Assembly (NCBI GenBank): GCA_965206315.1
Contig: OZ242210.1
Span: forward strand, 1,798,001 to 1,862,000
Length of the DNA stretch: 64,000 bases
Direction of reading: 5' to 3'
Origin: Bin16 sp965206315
GTDB lineage: Bacteria > Chloroflexota > Dehalococcoidia > Lucifugimonadales > Australimonadaceae
The position numbers and the translations under genes are program-made. Positions 17,536 to 26,581 of the stretch are shown in pieces. The notes below the pieces were generated by a model, which ran no database searches, was not told where the DNA came from, and saw only the letters and a program-made list of their open reading frames with translations. Every line of letters starts with the position of its first letter. Position 1 is the first letter of the stretch.

Positions 17536-18321
17536 ATGGTTGGTGAGGTAGCTGTTTTCATCGATCTGGAGAACCTGCGCTACGGCCTCTTGAACCACTA
17601 CGGTATGGAGCCGGACTTCCGGCAGATAGTGGACAAGGCGCAGAAGTATGGGCGGCCCACGATGATGCGGGCCTACGCCGATTTCAGCGAGCATCCGTCC
17701 GAGATAACCCGGCAACTGTCCATGTGCGGTATCGAGGCGATCAACATCCCGGTGAAACGGTCGCTGGTGACGAAGGGCGGGCAGCAGATAGAGCGGGTCA
17801 AGAACGCGGCGGACATGGCGCTGTCGCTGGACATGATGGTGGAGGCGTTCGACGCGGACAACAGCGGGAAGGAGAAGGTCTTCCTGATGGTGTCGGGCGA
17901 CGCGGACTACATGCGGCTGGTGACGCAGGTGAAGAACCGCTTCGGCCAGCGCGTCATCATCTGCAGCGTGCCGGAGAGCGTGAGCAACGACCTGGTCGCG
18001 GCGGCAGGCAACGAGACGGACTACTACGAGACGCCGGAAGTGGAGAGCGTCGACCCGGACACACTGAAGGCGGCGATCGTGGCGATGGTGCAGCGCGGGC
18101 CCGCGCCCCTGCATTACTGGAGCCTGCGCATCATCGACTCCTGGTGCCAGGACCCCCGGCAGGCGATCCCCGGGACGGCGAAAGAGAAGCGCGACGCCAT
18201 CGGCGAACTGTGCGACGAGGGCGTGCTGTACCGGCAGCCGTTCCACGACGAGCGCTCCGGCAGGCAGGTGTCGGAGGCGTTGCTCGACGAAGAGCGGGCG
18301 ATGGAGTTGGGCTACCTGTAA
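17536..18321 (+). CDS. NYN (LabA-like) domain protein with C-terminal winged-helix-like region
   Basis: The ATG at 17536 is chosen over 17518 because AAGGGAG lies 9 bp before it. The N-terminal ~155 residues are a NYN/LabA-type PIN-like domain: VAVFIDLENLRYG gives the first acidic residue, KNAADMALSLDMMVEAFD the second, and FLMVSGDADYMRLV the third. Such domains are RNA-directed nucleases or nucleotide-binding regulators. Residues ~175-260 (LKAAIVAMVQRG, then KEKRDAIGELCDEGVLYRQPF) resemble a LOTUS/OST-HTH or winged-helix module seen attached to NYN domains. The CMD gene follows after 21 bp. Confidence 0.85.
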   Translation: MVGEVAVFIDLENLRYGLLNHYGMEPDFRQIVDKAQKYGRPTMMRAYADFSEHPSEITRQLSMCGIEAINIPVKRSLVTKGGQQIERVKNAADMALSLDMMVEAFDADNSGKEKVFLMVSGDADYMRLVTQVKNRFGQRVIICSVPESVSNDLVAAAGNETDYYETPEVESVDPDTLKAAIVAMVQRGPAPLHYWSLRIIDSWCQDPRQAIPGTAKEKRDAIGELCDEGVLYRQPFHDERSGRQVSEALLDEERAMELGYL

Positions 18322-18342
18322 ACCCAGACAGAGGAGCACGTC

Positions 18343-18903
18343 ATGGCGCGATTCCCACGGGTCACGACCCGCGAACAAGTGTCCCCCGAGCATCAGCAGC
18401 ACTACGACTACATAGCGGGAAGCCGCGGGCACGTGGTGGGGCCGTTCACGGTGCTGCTGAACAGTCCGGACGTCGCCCAGCGTATCGCGCACGTGGGGAC
18501 GTACATCCGCTTCGAGAACACACTCCCGGGCGACCTCCGGGAGCTTGCGATCCTCACGGTGGCGCGGGAGTGGAACTGCCAGTTCGAGTGGACCGCCCAC
18601 CAGCCGATAGGAGAGAGCGAGGGGCTGAGCGCCGAGACGATCGCGGCGGTGCGCGACCGCACTGCACCGGATGGGCTCTCCGGCGATGAGGAGCTGGTGT
18701 TCCGGTACGTGAGCTCGCTCCTGGAGAAGGGGCGTGTGCCGGACGACGTGTTCCAGCAGGCGCAGGAACGGTTCGGGACACGGACGGTCACGGACCTGAC
18801 AGCGACGGCGGGCTACTACTCGATGCTCGCGTGCGTGCTGAACGCGGGTGCGGTCACGCCGGACGAAGGGACGCCGCACCTCCTGCCGGACGCGGAGTAC
18901 TAG
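18343..18903 (+). CDS. Carboxymuconolactone decarboxylase (AhpD-like) family protein
   Basis: The 186-residue protein carries the CMD-family core LPGDLRELAILTVAREWNCQFEWTAHQPIG. Here the family's ILxVARxxxCxYEWxxH contains a single Cys and a His that could serve a peroxidase or decarboxylase role. AhpD peroxiredoxin partners need a CxxC pair; here only one Cys is in the motif, so it fits the gamma-carboxymuconolactone decarboxylase-like branch. A second helical repeat (LSGDEELVFRYVSSLLEKG) follows. It is 21 bp after the NYN gene. The substrate is unknown. Confidence 0.9.
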   Translation: MARFPRVTTREQVSPEHQQHYDYIAGSRGHVVGPFTVLLNSPDVAQRIAHVGTYIRFENTLPGDLRELAILTVAREWNCQFEWTAHQPIGESEGLSAETIAAVRDRTAPDGLSGDEELVFRYVSSLLEKGRVPDDVFQQAQERFGTRTVTDLTATAGYYSMLACVLNAGAVTPDEGTPHLLPDAEY

Positions 18904-18981
18904 GGGGCGCTCGCCGGGCACGCCCGGCATGAATCCGATCACAAGCATTCTGCGTAAAGGTGTGAGAGGAAGGGGCTGAGT

Positions 18982-20799
18982 ATGCGTTTCTTGTCCGCGA
19001 AGGCGGGCCCGTTCTACGTCTGGCAGGTCCCGATACTGCTTGCCGTTCTCGCCGGAGCGGGGCTCGCCGCGTTCTACTACGCGCCTGAACGGTCGACCAC
19101 TCCGGCCGGGGGGCTCGCCGAGGGTGAGCAGTTGGTCCCCGTTCAGCGCGGGACGCTCACCGACGCCATCGCGACGAGCGGGACGGTGGTGTTTCCGATG
19201 CGCGAGGAGGTCTCGTTCTCCGTAGCAGGCGAGGTGGGCGACGTGCTGGTGAGCGTGGGGAGCGTGGTACGGGAGGGGGACGTGCTCGCGCGGCTGGACG
19301 CGGCGTCGATGGCGTCGCTGGAGCGGGACGTTGCCAAGGCGGAGGTGGAGCTGCGGGACGCCCAAGAGGCGCTGGCCGATGCGCTCGACCTGCCGGACGC
19401 GTCCGAGATCTCGGCGGCAAGCGATGCGGTAACGCTCAGCGGCCGGGCGTTGGAGAACGCGCAGGCCGACCTCGAACTCACGATGAAGAACACGGCCAGG
19501 GACGAGCAGGATGCGCGCGACGCGATACAGGACGCGATGGACGCGGTGCAGGACGCGCTCGACGTGGTGGAGGAATACGCGGAGGAGTACGCGGATACGT
19601 TCGTGCAGTGGCTGGGGGTACCGGCGTCAAGCGTGAACACGGAGCAGGACCCCGCCGGGGTACTCGGCGGGTGGCAGTTGGACCTGGACGTGTTGTTCGA
19701 CGATCGGCAGGTGCTGAACCACGAGCTGTCCTGGATGGACCCGCCCGACGACGATCCGGCGACGCTGTGGGACGAGCTGGTCGTTTTCTCGTGGAAGACG
19801 CTGTACGTCGGCAGGCTGGCGGGGACGTGTCCCGACGGTCCGCCGTACGAAGGGCGGTGCGCGGAGCACGAGATGGAGGAGGCGTGGACGGCGCTGGAAG
19901 ACGCCCGCGTGGTGGTCGAGGACAAGCGCGCGGTGGTAGACGACGCGCGCGCGGCATTGGAGAACACGGAGGCGAAGACAGCGCGGGAGATACTAGCGGC
20001 CGAGGAGGCGGTGGAGAAGGCGGAGAACGCGCTGGCGGCGGACGAGGAGGCGGCAGCGGACTTGACCGTCGAGACGGAGTCGCTGGACGTGGAACTGCTG
20101 CAGTCGGAGACAACGGTGGCGGAGCACGCGCTCGCCGAGGCACGGGAGGACGTGCGGAGCGCAGTGCTGACCGCGCCGGTGTCCGGCATCGTCGAGGACG
20201 TTTCGATGGAGGTGGGCGACCGCCTGGGCGAACAAGGCGGCCAGCAGACGCCGTCGATCACCATCCTGGACCCGTCCGTGGTGGAGGTCGACGGTTCGGT
20301 GGACGAGATAGACGTGCTGGCGGTATCGGTGGGGATGCCCGTGGCGGTGAGCCTGAGCGCGCTGGAGGGACAGACGCTGACCGGCGAGATCGTCGAGATC
20401 GGCGCGGCGTCGTCTGGGCAGACGGGCGTGGTGACGTTCCCTGTGACAGTACGACTGGACGTTCCGGCGGGGCTGACGCTGCGCGACGGGCTGAGCGCGG
20501 TCTCGGAGATCGTGCTGGCGCAGTACGCCGGTGAGCTGCTGATACCGACGTCGTCGGTGAGCGGCAGCATCATCGCGCCGGTGGTGCGCGTGTCGGTCGA
20601 CGGCGTCGTCGAGGAGCGGCGGGTCACGCTCGGCCCGAGCGACGACTTCTGGGTGGTGGTGATCGACGGGCTGTCGGAGGGCGAGCAGGTGGTGATGCCG
20701 GAGCCCGCGTCGGCAGCGCAGGGCGGCGGTGGCGCGTTCGGGGCCGTATTCGGCGGCGGGGCGAGGCGATTGCGCGGCGGTGGCGGCGGAGGCGGATAG
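18982..20799 (+). CDS. MacA-like periplasmic adaptor (HlyD/efflux family)
   Basis: The 605-residue protein starts with a single membrane anchor (WQVPILLAVLAGAGLAAFYY), then a lipoyl/barrel half (EVSFSVAGEVGDVLVSVGSVVREGDVLARLD). A long Ala/Glu/Asp-rich coiled coil spans ~110-390, and the second barrel half is VLTAPVSGIVEDVSMEVGDR. Beta-barrel and membrane-proximal domains follow, then a Gly-rich end. The coiled coil holds an unusual non-repetitive segment (about residues 205-300) with two Cys. Adaptors of this kind link an ABC transporter to the outside. The ATPase gene begins 2 bp after the stop. The organism type may lack a classical outer membrane, so an envelope tunnel is uncertain. Confidence 0.88.
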   Translation: MRFLSAKAGPFYVWQVPILLAVLAGAGLAAFYYAPERSTTPAGGLAEGEQLVPVQRGTLTDAIATSGTVVFPMREEVSFSVAGEVGDVLVSVGSVVREGDVLARLDAASMASLERDVAKAEVELRDAQEALADALDLPDASEISAASDAVTLSGRALENAQADLELTMKNTARDEQDARDAIQDAMDAVQDALDVVEEYAEEYADTFVQWLGVPASSVNTEQDPAGVLGGWQLDLDVLFDDRQVLNHELSWMDPPDDDPATLWDELVVFSWKTLYVGRLAGTCPDGPPYEGRCAEHEMEEAWTALEDARVVVEDKRAVVDDARAALENTEAKTAREILAAEEAVEKAENALAADEEAAADLTVETESLDVELLQSETTVAEHALAEAREDVRSAVLTAPVSGIVEDVSMEVGDRLGEQGGQQTPSITILDPSVVEVDGSVDEIDVLAVSVGMPVAVSLSALEGQTLTGEIVEIGAASSGQTGVVTFPVTVRLDVPAGLTLRDGLSAVSEIVLAQYAGELLIPTSSVSGSIIAPVVRVSVDGVVEERRVTLGPSDDFWVVVIDGLSEGEQVVMPEPASAAQGGGGAFGAVFGGGARRLRGGGGGGG

Positions 20800-20801
20800 C
20801 C

Positions 20802-21524
20802 ATGGCCACCGTCATAGAAGTGACCGATCTGCGGAAGACGTACCGCCTGGGCGCACTGGACGTTCCGGTGCTGAACGGCGTGAGCCTCGCGGTGCAGCAC
20901 GGGGAGATGGTCTCCATCATGGGGCCGTCCGGCTCGGGCAAGTCCACGCTGATGAACATCATCGGCTGCCTCGACGCGCCGACCTCCGGCAGCTACCTGC
21001 TGGAGGGCGAGGAGGTGAGCCGCTGGGGCGACGCCCGGTTGGCGGCGGCCCGCAACCAGAAGATCGGGTTCGTGTTCCAGACCTACAACCTGCTGCCCCG
21101 CCTGTCCGCGCTGGCCAACGTGGAGCTGGCGCTGCAGTACGGCGAGCGGCGGAACGCGCGCGCCCGTTCGCTCAAGGCGCTGGAATCGGTGGGGCTGGGA
21201 CACCGCTACAAGCATCGTCCGCTGGAGCTCTCCGGCGGCGAGCAGCAGCGGGTCGCGATAGCGCGGGCACTGGTGAAGAACCCGGCGATCATGCTCGCGG
21301 ACGAGCCGACGGGCGCGCTCGACACCCGCTCCAGCGCCGAGATCATGGCCATCCTGCAGCGGCTGAACCGGGAGGAAGGGCTGACGGTCGCGCTGGTGAC
21401 TCACGAGGCCGACGTAGCACGCCACACGCGGCGCATCATCTCGCTGCGCGACGGGCTGGTGGTCGGCGACGAGCCGGTTGCGGAGCCGTTGCATGCGGAG
21501 GCTGCGGAGGGCGCACCGGCATGA
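20802..21524 (+). CDS. ABC transporter ATP-binding protein (MacB/LolD type)
   Basis: The 240-residue ATPase has Walker A GPSGSGKST, the Q-loop VFQTYNLLPRL, the signature LSGGEQQRVAIARAL, Walker B IMLADEPTGALD, and the switch His in LVTHEADVARH. TYNLLPRLSALANVELAL is typical of the MacB/LolD/FtsE-like group that drives transmembrane mechanotransmission rather than substrate passage through the membrane. It overlaps the permease gene by 4 bp (ATGA), so the two are translationally coupled. Confidence 0.95.
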   Translation: MATVIEVTDLRKTYRLGALDVPVLNGVSLAVQHGEMVSIMGPSGSGKSTLMNIIGCLDAPTSGSYLLEGEEVSRWGDARLAAARNQKIGFVFQTYNLLPRLSALANVELALQYGERRNARARSLKALESVGLGHRYKHRPLELSGGEQQRVAIARALVKNPAIMLADEPTGALDTRSSAEIMAILQRLNREEGLTVALVTHEADVARHTRRIISLRDGLVVGDEPVAEPLHAEAAEGAPA

Positions 21525-22723
21525 CGCCGATCGCGCTCATCGGCACGGCATGGTCGTCCATCGGCGGGAACCGCCTGCGGACGGGCCTGACGCTGCTCGG
21601 CATCATCATCGGCGTGGCGGCGGTTATCGCGCTCATGTCCATCGGTCGCGGCGCGCAGGAGGACATCACGAACCGCATCGAGTCGCTTGGCTCGAACCTG
21701 CTCTACGTACGTCCGCTGGACGGCGACCTGACGCTGGACGACGCGCTGGCGCTGGTGGACCCCGTGTTCGCACCCTCCATCGTGAGCGTCGCGCCGGAGG
21801 TGTCCGTGAGCGGTGCGGTGACGTACCGCTCCACCGACACGTTCACGCAGGTGGCGGGGGCTACGCCGGAGTTCGCGGAGGTGCGGAACTTCGAGATCGC
21901 GTCGGGCGAGTTCATCTCACCGGCGCACGTGCTGAACCGGAAGAACGTGGCGGTGCTCGGCTCGCAGACTGCGGAGGACCTGTTCGAGGAGCGCGACCCG
22001 GTAGGCGTGGACATCGCCATATCCGGCATCCGCTTCACGGTCATCGGGGTGTTGGAGAGCAAGGGGGCTACCGCCTTCGGGAACGAGGACAACCGCGTGC
22101 TCGTTCCGCTGACGACGGCGTTCTTCCGGCTGAGCGGACAACGCACCGAGGAGGGCGCCGTTTCCGTCGACCTCATCAACGTGCAGGCGGACGGCGAACG
22201 GATCGAGGAGGCGCAGCAGGAGGCAACGACGGTGCTCCGCTTGCGGCACGAGATCACGGACACGGACGACTTCCGGGTCGACACGCAGCAGTCGGTTATC
22301 GACGCGCTGAGCGAGACGACGGAGACGTTCACGGTGTTCCTGGGCGCGGTCGCAGGCATCTCGCTGGTCGTCGGGGGCATCGGCATCATGAACATCATGC
22401 TGGTGTCGGTGACGGAGCGTACGAGGGAGATCGGCATCCGCAAGGCGCTGGGGGCGAAGCGGCGCGACATCCTTGCGCAGTTCGTGACGGAGGCGGTGCT
22501 GCTGAGCATCGGCGGCGGTCTGCTGGGGGTCGGCGCGGGCGTGGTGGCCTCCCGGGTGCTGGACGGGTTCAATCTTGCGGGCTCGGAGCTGATGACGGTG
22601 TTCAGCGCCGACATCGCTGCACTGGCGCTCGTGGTGTCGGCGGCGATAGGGCTTTTCTTCGGCATCTATCCGGCGGCGCGGGCGGCACGGCTGCATCCCA
22701 TAGAGGCGCTGCGGCATGAGTAA
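21521..22723 (+). CDS. ABC transporter permease (MacB type)
   Basis: The ATG at 21521 overlaps the stop of the ATPase gene. The 400-residue protein has one N-terminal transmembrane helix (LTLLGIIIGVAAVIALMSIG) and a large extracytoplasmic MacB-type periplasmic core domain. Three C-terminal helices begin FLGAVAGISLVVGGIGIMNIMLVSVTERTREIGIRKALGAKRRDI, the FtsX signature, and the protein ends IYPAARAARLHPIEALRHE as nearly all MacB proteins do. With the ATPase and adaptor it should form a tripartite exporter for a peptide, lipid or macrolide-like compound. Confidence 0.94.
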   Translation: MTPIALIGTAWSSIGGNRLRTGLTLLGIIIGVAAVIALMSIGRGAQEDITNRIESLGSNLLYVRPLDGDLTLDDALALVDPVFAPSIVSVAPEVSVSGAVTYRSTDTFTQVAGATPEFAEVRNFEIASGEFISPAHVLNRKNVAVLGSQTAEDLFEERDPVGVDIAISGIRFTVIGVLESKGATAFGNEDNRVLVPLTTAFFRLSGQRTEEGAVSVDLINVQADGERIEEAQQEATTVLRLRHEITDTDDFRVDTQQSVIDALSETTETFTVFLGAVAGISLVVGGIGIMNIMLVSVTERTREIGIRKALGAKRRDILAQFVTEAVLLSIGGGLLGVGAGVVASRVLDGFNLAGSELMTVFSADIAALALVVSAAIGLFFGIYPAARAARLHPIEALRHE

Positions 22724-22738
22724 CGGAGGTCCACGCTG

Positions 22739-23755
22739 ATGGGTGCGAAGGGATTCTTCCTGGTGCTGGTGTTGCTCGTCCTCGTGGGAGCGGGTGCGGG
22801 CTACGGCGCCGCGCAGCTCGTTCCGCGGGACGAGGAGGAGCAGGCGACCGAGACGGCGGAGATCGTCGCGCCGGGCACGGACGCCGCTGACGCGGGTGCT
22901 GCCGTGACGACCGGGCGCGCCCGGCAGTCTGGCGGGCAGCCCACGGCGGACGAGTTCATAGCGGCGTTGCCTGAGGAGCAGAGGCGGGAGTTGGAGAGCA
23001 ATCCCGAAGCGGCGGCGATGGCGCGCGCCCAGATACAGATGGCCATCGATTCCGGCATGATCCCGCCGGAGGTCCTGCAGGAGATGGGACTCGGCGGCAC
23101 GGTCGACGCCGAGCCTGGCGCGGCGCCGGAGGAAGGCGCGCGGAACGCCGAGCCGCTGGCCGGCACCGTGGTGTCGTTCGCAGGAGGGACGCTCAGGCTG
23201 GAGACGCCGGACGGCGAGGCTGCCATCGCGGCGCCGGACGACGCGCCGGTGAACGTGACGAAGACCGCGGGTGAGGCGTCGAACTACCTGGCGGAAGGGG
23301 CGGAGGTGTCGGTAATCGCGCGTCCGGACGAATCAGGCGGGCTGGCGGCTGCGGCTATCGTCGTAGGCAGCGCAGAGCAGGGTGCAGGCGGCGGTCGCGG
23401 CTTCGGCGGCCTTGCGTCGGTGGTGACGGGGTCGATCGTATCGTTCGCGGACGGCGTGCTGACGCTGGAGACGGCGGACGGTGCGGCGGAAGCCGCCGTG
23501 GCCGAATTCGCCGTGGCGGACGAAACGCAGGTCCGAATCACGACGACGGCGGCTGAGGCAGCTTCCGAGCTGGCTGCGGGCGTGACCGTGACGGTGTTCG
23601 TGCAGCGCGAGGCGGACGGCAGCCTGTCTGCGGCAAGCGTGAACGTTGGCGGAGGAGGCGGAGGCTTCGGACGCGGGCTGTTCGGCGGCGGTCAGGGTGG
23701 TCGTCAACGCGGCGGCGCCGGCGGCGGCCAGGGTGGCGGAGAGTCCGGTGGGTGA
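22739..23755 (+). CDS. Secreted/anchored protein with two DUF5666-like repeats
   Basis: The 338-residue protein has an N-terminal membrane anchor (FFLVLVLLVLVGAGAGYGAA) and a low-complexity Ala/Glu stretch. Two similar beta-rich units follow: one at about 140-205 beginning AGTVVSFAGGTLRLETPDG and one at about 225-300 beginning TGSIVSFADGVLTLETADG. The protein ends in a Gly-rich tail. The units resemble the DUF5666 OB-like repeats often found beside efflux operons. It follows the MacB-like permease by 15 bp and overlaps the next gene by 8 bp, so it is part of the export operon. The molecular role is unknown. Confidence 0.75.
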   Translation: MGAKGFFLVLVLLVLVGAGAGYGAAQLVPRDEEEQATETAEIVAPGTDAADAGAAVTTGRARQSGGQPTADEFIAALPEEQRRELESNPEAAAMARAQIQMAIDSGMIPPEVLQEMGLGGTVDAEPGAAPEEGARNAEPLAGTVVSFAGGTLRLETPDGEAAIAAPDDAPVNVTKTAGEASNYLAEGAEVSVIARPDESGGLAAAAIVVGSAEQGAGGGRGFGGLASVVTGSIVSFADGVLTLETADGAAEAAVAEFAVADETQVRITTTAAEAASELAAGVTVTVFVQREADGSLSAASVNVGGGGGGFGRGLFGGGQGGRQRGGAGGGQGGGESGG

Positions 23756-24386
23756 GACGCTGGACAGCGCCGGCGGGGTGAGCGTTCTGCGGAACGCCGT
23801 CGACGGCGCGGAGTGGACGTTCGTCTACGCGCCGGGCGCCGGATCGAACCTGCGCGATCCGTTCGGGCAGCGGCTCGCTGAGCGTCTGCCAGAGACGGGC
23901 ATATCGCTCGTGCGCTTCCAGTTCCCGTACCAGGAGGCGGGGCTTCGCAGGCCGGACAGCCCCGCGACGCTCCTGGCGACGTGGCGCGCCGTGCTGGAGT
24001 CGGCGCGTATCGCCGGTACACGGACCGCGATAGGCGGTCGGTCGCTCGGCGGACGCATCGCGTCGGTGCTGGCGTCGGAGGGAGCGGCGGTGGACGCGCT
24101 CGCGCTGTTCGCGTATCCGGCGCACCCGCCGGGCAAGCCGGAGCAGTTGCGGACGGCGCACCTGCCGGGCATCGCGTGTCCGACGCTGTTCTGCTCCGGC
24201 ACGCGCGATCCGTTCGCCTCGCCGGACGAGCTGACGGCGGTCGCTGCGCTCGTGCCCGATGCGCGCGTGCACCTGCTCGACGGCGCGGACCACGGGTTCG
24301 CCGTGCTCAAGTCGAGCGGGCGTTCGGGGGAGGACGTGTGGGCGGAGGCGGCGGACGTGCTCGCGGGGTGGCTGGGCGGGTTGTGA
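23748..24386 (+). CDS. Alpha/beta hydrolase of the KANL3/TEX30-like group
   Basis: The GTG at 23748, preceded by GGCGGAGAG, is the likely start and overlaps the previous stop; the longer frame translates the Gly-rich coding region of the upstream gene. The ~212-residue protein has VYAPGAGSNLRDPF as oxyanion loop, the nucleophile elbow IGGRSLGGRIAS with Ser, the acid loop FCSGTRDPFA and the histidine in GADHGFAV. Short 200-residue hydrolases of this kind (dienelactone hydrolase-like KANL3/TEX30 proteins) have no defined substrate. It is the last gene of the export operon. Confidence 0.88.
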   Translation: MGETLDSAGGVSVLRNAVDGAEWTFVYAPGAGSNLRDPFGQRLAERLPETGISLVRFQFPYQEAGLRRPDSPATLLATWRAVLESARIAGTRTAIGGRSLGGRIASVLASEGAAVDALALFAYPAHPPGKPEQLRTAHLPGIACPTLFCSGTRDPFASPDELTAVAALVPDARVHLLDGADHGFAVLKSSGRSGEDVWAEAADVLAGWLGGL

Positions 24387-24393
24387 GCGTTCG

Positions 24394-25380
24394 CTACGAC
24401 GCGAGTGAGAGGGCGTCGCAGTCGCGCGGGTTGATGTCGGGGCGGAGGGAGTTGAAGACGAGGAAGAGGAATGTCCCGTCCGGCGCGCGTTCCCCGTACT
24501 CGACCTCGACGGCAAGGGACGGCTCGCACCAGTGGGAGAAGAGGCTGACGCCGGGCTCCCGGGTGAAGGGGCAGCGGTCGGTGTGGAACCGGGAGAGCAT
24601 CCGGTGGAGGAGCCGCTGATCGCCGCGGGCCGTGCCCGCGCCTGCCGCGCCGGTGAAGCGGAGCCGCCCGTCCTCGAAGACGCCGAGCAGGAGCGAGTCA
24701 AACGGCTGCCTGCTGCCGCCGAAGGTGTAGCCGCCGACGACGAGGTTCATGGTGCGGGCGTTCTTGGTGGAGAGCCAGTGGCGGGAGTGCTTGCCGGGCT
24801 CGTAGAAGCTGTGCCTGTCCTTGGCGACGATGCCGTGGAGGCCGAGCTCCCGCGCGGCGGCGTACATCGCAACGCCCTCGCCCTCCTCGAAGTGGCAGAC
24901 GTGGACGGTGGCGTTGGGCCGCAGTGCGTCGTGGAGGCGGGCCTTGCGTTCGTAGAGGGGTTGGTCCAGGAGCGACTCGTCGTCCAAGTGGAGGATGTCG
25001 AACACCTCGTAGTTAACGGGCGTCCTGCGCCTGGCGTCGGCTCCGGCGAGCCAGCGCTCGACGACGGCGTAGCGCTGGGGAATGCCCTCGTCGCTGAGCG
25101 CGACCAGTTCGCCGTCGAGCACGACGCTCGCGTCTCCGGCGGCGTTGCGGAGCGCATCGGCGACTTCGGGGAACGCTGCAGTGATGTCGGTCCCGCCGCG
25201 CGTGTGCATGCGCACATCGCCCTTACTGACGACGGAGATGGCGCGGATGCCCTCCCACTTGATCTCGTAGAGACGGTCGGGCGCGTCGGTCGGCTCAGGG
25301 GAGGGGGTAGGAATCATGGGCTCGACCAGACCGAAGGCGAGTGTCCCGCGTTCGGAGCCGGTCTGCGAGGTGGTCGTCAC
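24394..25380 (-). CDS. ATP-dependent DNA ligase (LigC-like) paired with Ku
   Basis: I start at GTG 25380, 4 bp after the Ku stop; an ATG at 25317 is the alternative and lacks a ribosome site. The ~328-residue enzyme has the adenylation motif DRLYEIKWEGIRA. The nucleophilic Lys is present, but the usual KxDG reads K-W-E-G. LDGELVAL, EVFDILHLD, GLHGIVAKDRHSFYEPG and WLSTKN are the later nucleotidyltransferase motifs, and an OB domain follows. It seals DNA ends with ATP. Coupling to Ku indicates non-homologous end joining. The short length and lack of other domains match stand-alone LigC-type ligases. Confidence 0.86.
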   Translation of the reverse strand: MTTTSQTGSERGTLAFGLVEPMIPTPSPEPTDAPDRLYEIKWEGIRAISVVSKGDVRMHTRGGTDITAAFPEVADALRNAAGDASVVLDGELVALSDEGIPQRYAVVERWLAGADARRRTPVNYEVFDILHLDDESLLDQPLYERKARLHDALRPNATVHVCHFEEGEGVAMYAAARELGLHGIVAKDRHSFYEPGKHSRHWLSTKNARTMNLVVGGYTFGGSRQPFDSLLLGVFEDGRLRFTGAAGAGTARGDQRLLHRMLSRFHTDRCPFTREPGVSLFSHWCEPSLAVEVEYGERAPDGTFLFLVFNSLRPDINPRDCDALSLAS

Positions 25381-25384
25381 GGGA

Positions 25385-26221
25385 TCAGGAGGCCTTCCTC
25401 GCCTTGCGAGCAGAGGCGACGGGTTCCTCTGCTTCGGCGTCAGGCGCGGGGGCACGGGCTGCCTCGATGGACGCGCGCAGGGCTTCCATGAGGTCTCGCA
25501 CCTTGCCTTGCGGGGCTTCGGGGGCCGCGGAGATGGGCGCGCCGGAGCCGAGCTTGGCCTCGATCACCTGCTGGAGCGCGTCCCGGTACTCGTCCCTGTA
25601 CTCACCGGGTTGGAATTCGCCGGTGAGCTGGTCGATAAGCATCACCGCCATCTGCAACTCGGCCTCGCTCAGCTCGACCTCACCCGGCAGGTCGAGCTCG
25701 GCGGTACCGCGTATCTCGTCCGGGTAATACATCGTCTCCATGATGAGGCCGTCGACGTAGGGGCGGATGAGACAGAGGTGCTCCTTGTTGCGGAGCGCGA
25801 CCTTGGCGACGGCGACGCGGTCCGTGGCCTCCAGCGCTTTCTTCAGGAGGACGAACGGCTTCACCCCCACGCTCTCGGGTTCGATGTAGTAGCTCTTCTC
25901 GTAGTGGACGGGGTCGATGGTGGCGATGTCCACGAAACGGAGGATGTCGATGGTGTGGGTGGTCTTGAGGGGGAGGTTGTCGAAGTCCTCCGCCTCCATC
26001 ACGAGGTACTCGTCACGGGCGAACTCGAAACCGCGGACGACCTCGCTGTACTCGACCTCCACCTCGTGGTAGGGGCACCAGCGCTTCTGCTTGAGACGGG
26101 TGTGGCAGGAGTCGTGGAGCTGGACGAAGCCGATGTCCTTGCTCTCGGTGGCGATATAGAGCTTCATGGGGATGGCGACCATCCCGAAACTTATCGCGCC
26201 TTTCCATATCGCACGGGCCAT
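25385..26221 (-). CDS. ku: Non-homologous end-joining protein Ku
   Basis: The start MARAIWKGAISFGMVAIPMKL at 26221 is the typical Ku N-terminus; a GTG two codons upstream is not needed. Features of the prokaryotic Ku core are all present: LHDSCHTRLKQKRWCPYHEVEV, the EDFDNLPLKTTHTIDILRFV segment, YEKSYYIEPE, KALRNKEHLCLIRPY and the YYPDEIR motif. A short Ala/Pro/Lys tail starts after about residue 235, as in Ku proteins that recruit ligases. It binds DNA double-strand ends as a homodimer ring. The ligase gene follows after 4 bp, and a second NHEJ gene, ligD, lies at 37025. Confidence 0.96.
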   Translation of the reverse strand: MARAIWKGAISFGMVAIPMKLYIATESKDIGFVQLHDSCHTRLKQKRWCPYHEVEVEYSEVVRGFEFARDEYLVMEAEDFDNLPLKTTHTIDILRFVDIATIDPVHYEKSYYIEPESVGVKPFVLLKKALEATDRVAVAKVALRNKEHLCLIRPYVDGLIMETMYYPDEIRGTAELDLPGEVELSEAELQMAVMLIDQLTGEFQPGEYRDEYRDALQQVIEAKLGSGAPISAAPEAPQGKVRDLMEALRASIEAARAPAPDAEAEEPVASARKARKAS

Positions 26222-26581
26222 GTGCACCCCCGAGAGCAGGGCTAGTGTAGGTGTGCCGGACGCGGTGGGTCAACGGGAGAATGGCGTGCGCTTTGCATGC
26301 CCTGCGGGTTGCATCGCCTGTCCCCAGGGCAGGGGTTTTTCGCGAAAGTGTTGCTTTTCGCCGCTTCCACTCGTGATGCCTCCGCTTATGCGCCACAATC
26401 GTCATCCGTTCCGCCACAGCGACCCCTACAGCAGTCAACAGTAAAGCGACACAATGCGACAATCTGCGACACCTCCGCGTGGAGGGGAAACAGGGCGGAC
26501 GCAGGCCGTCGAAGAACAGGGTACGGGAGCGCAGGACGTTGCGTAAGGGGCAGATGTCACAGAATGGGACGGCTGAAGTCC
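26222..26581. other. Gene-free stretch upstream of ku
   Basis: This stretch between the Ku start and the family B repeat at 26582 should contain the ku promoter. It is locally less GC-rich around 26330-26470. I see no supported gene; the short plus-strand ORFs called across it have no ribosome site or recognisable product. I found no strong hairpin or promoter pair. Confidence 0.45.

Noticed and set aside
15823..19365. A 1180-codon minus-strand frame
   Set aside because: It crosses the TPP-enzyme gene in another frame and lies antisense to the NYN, CMD and adaptor genes. The Arg/His-rich translation has no domain.
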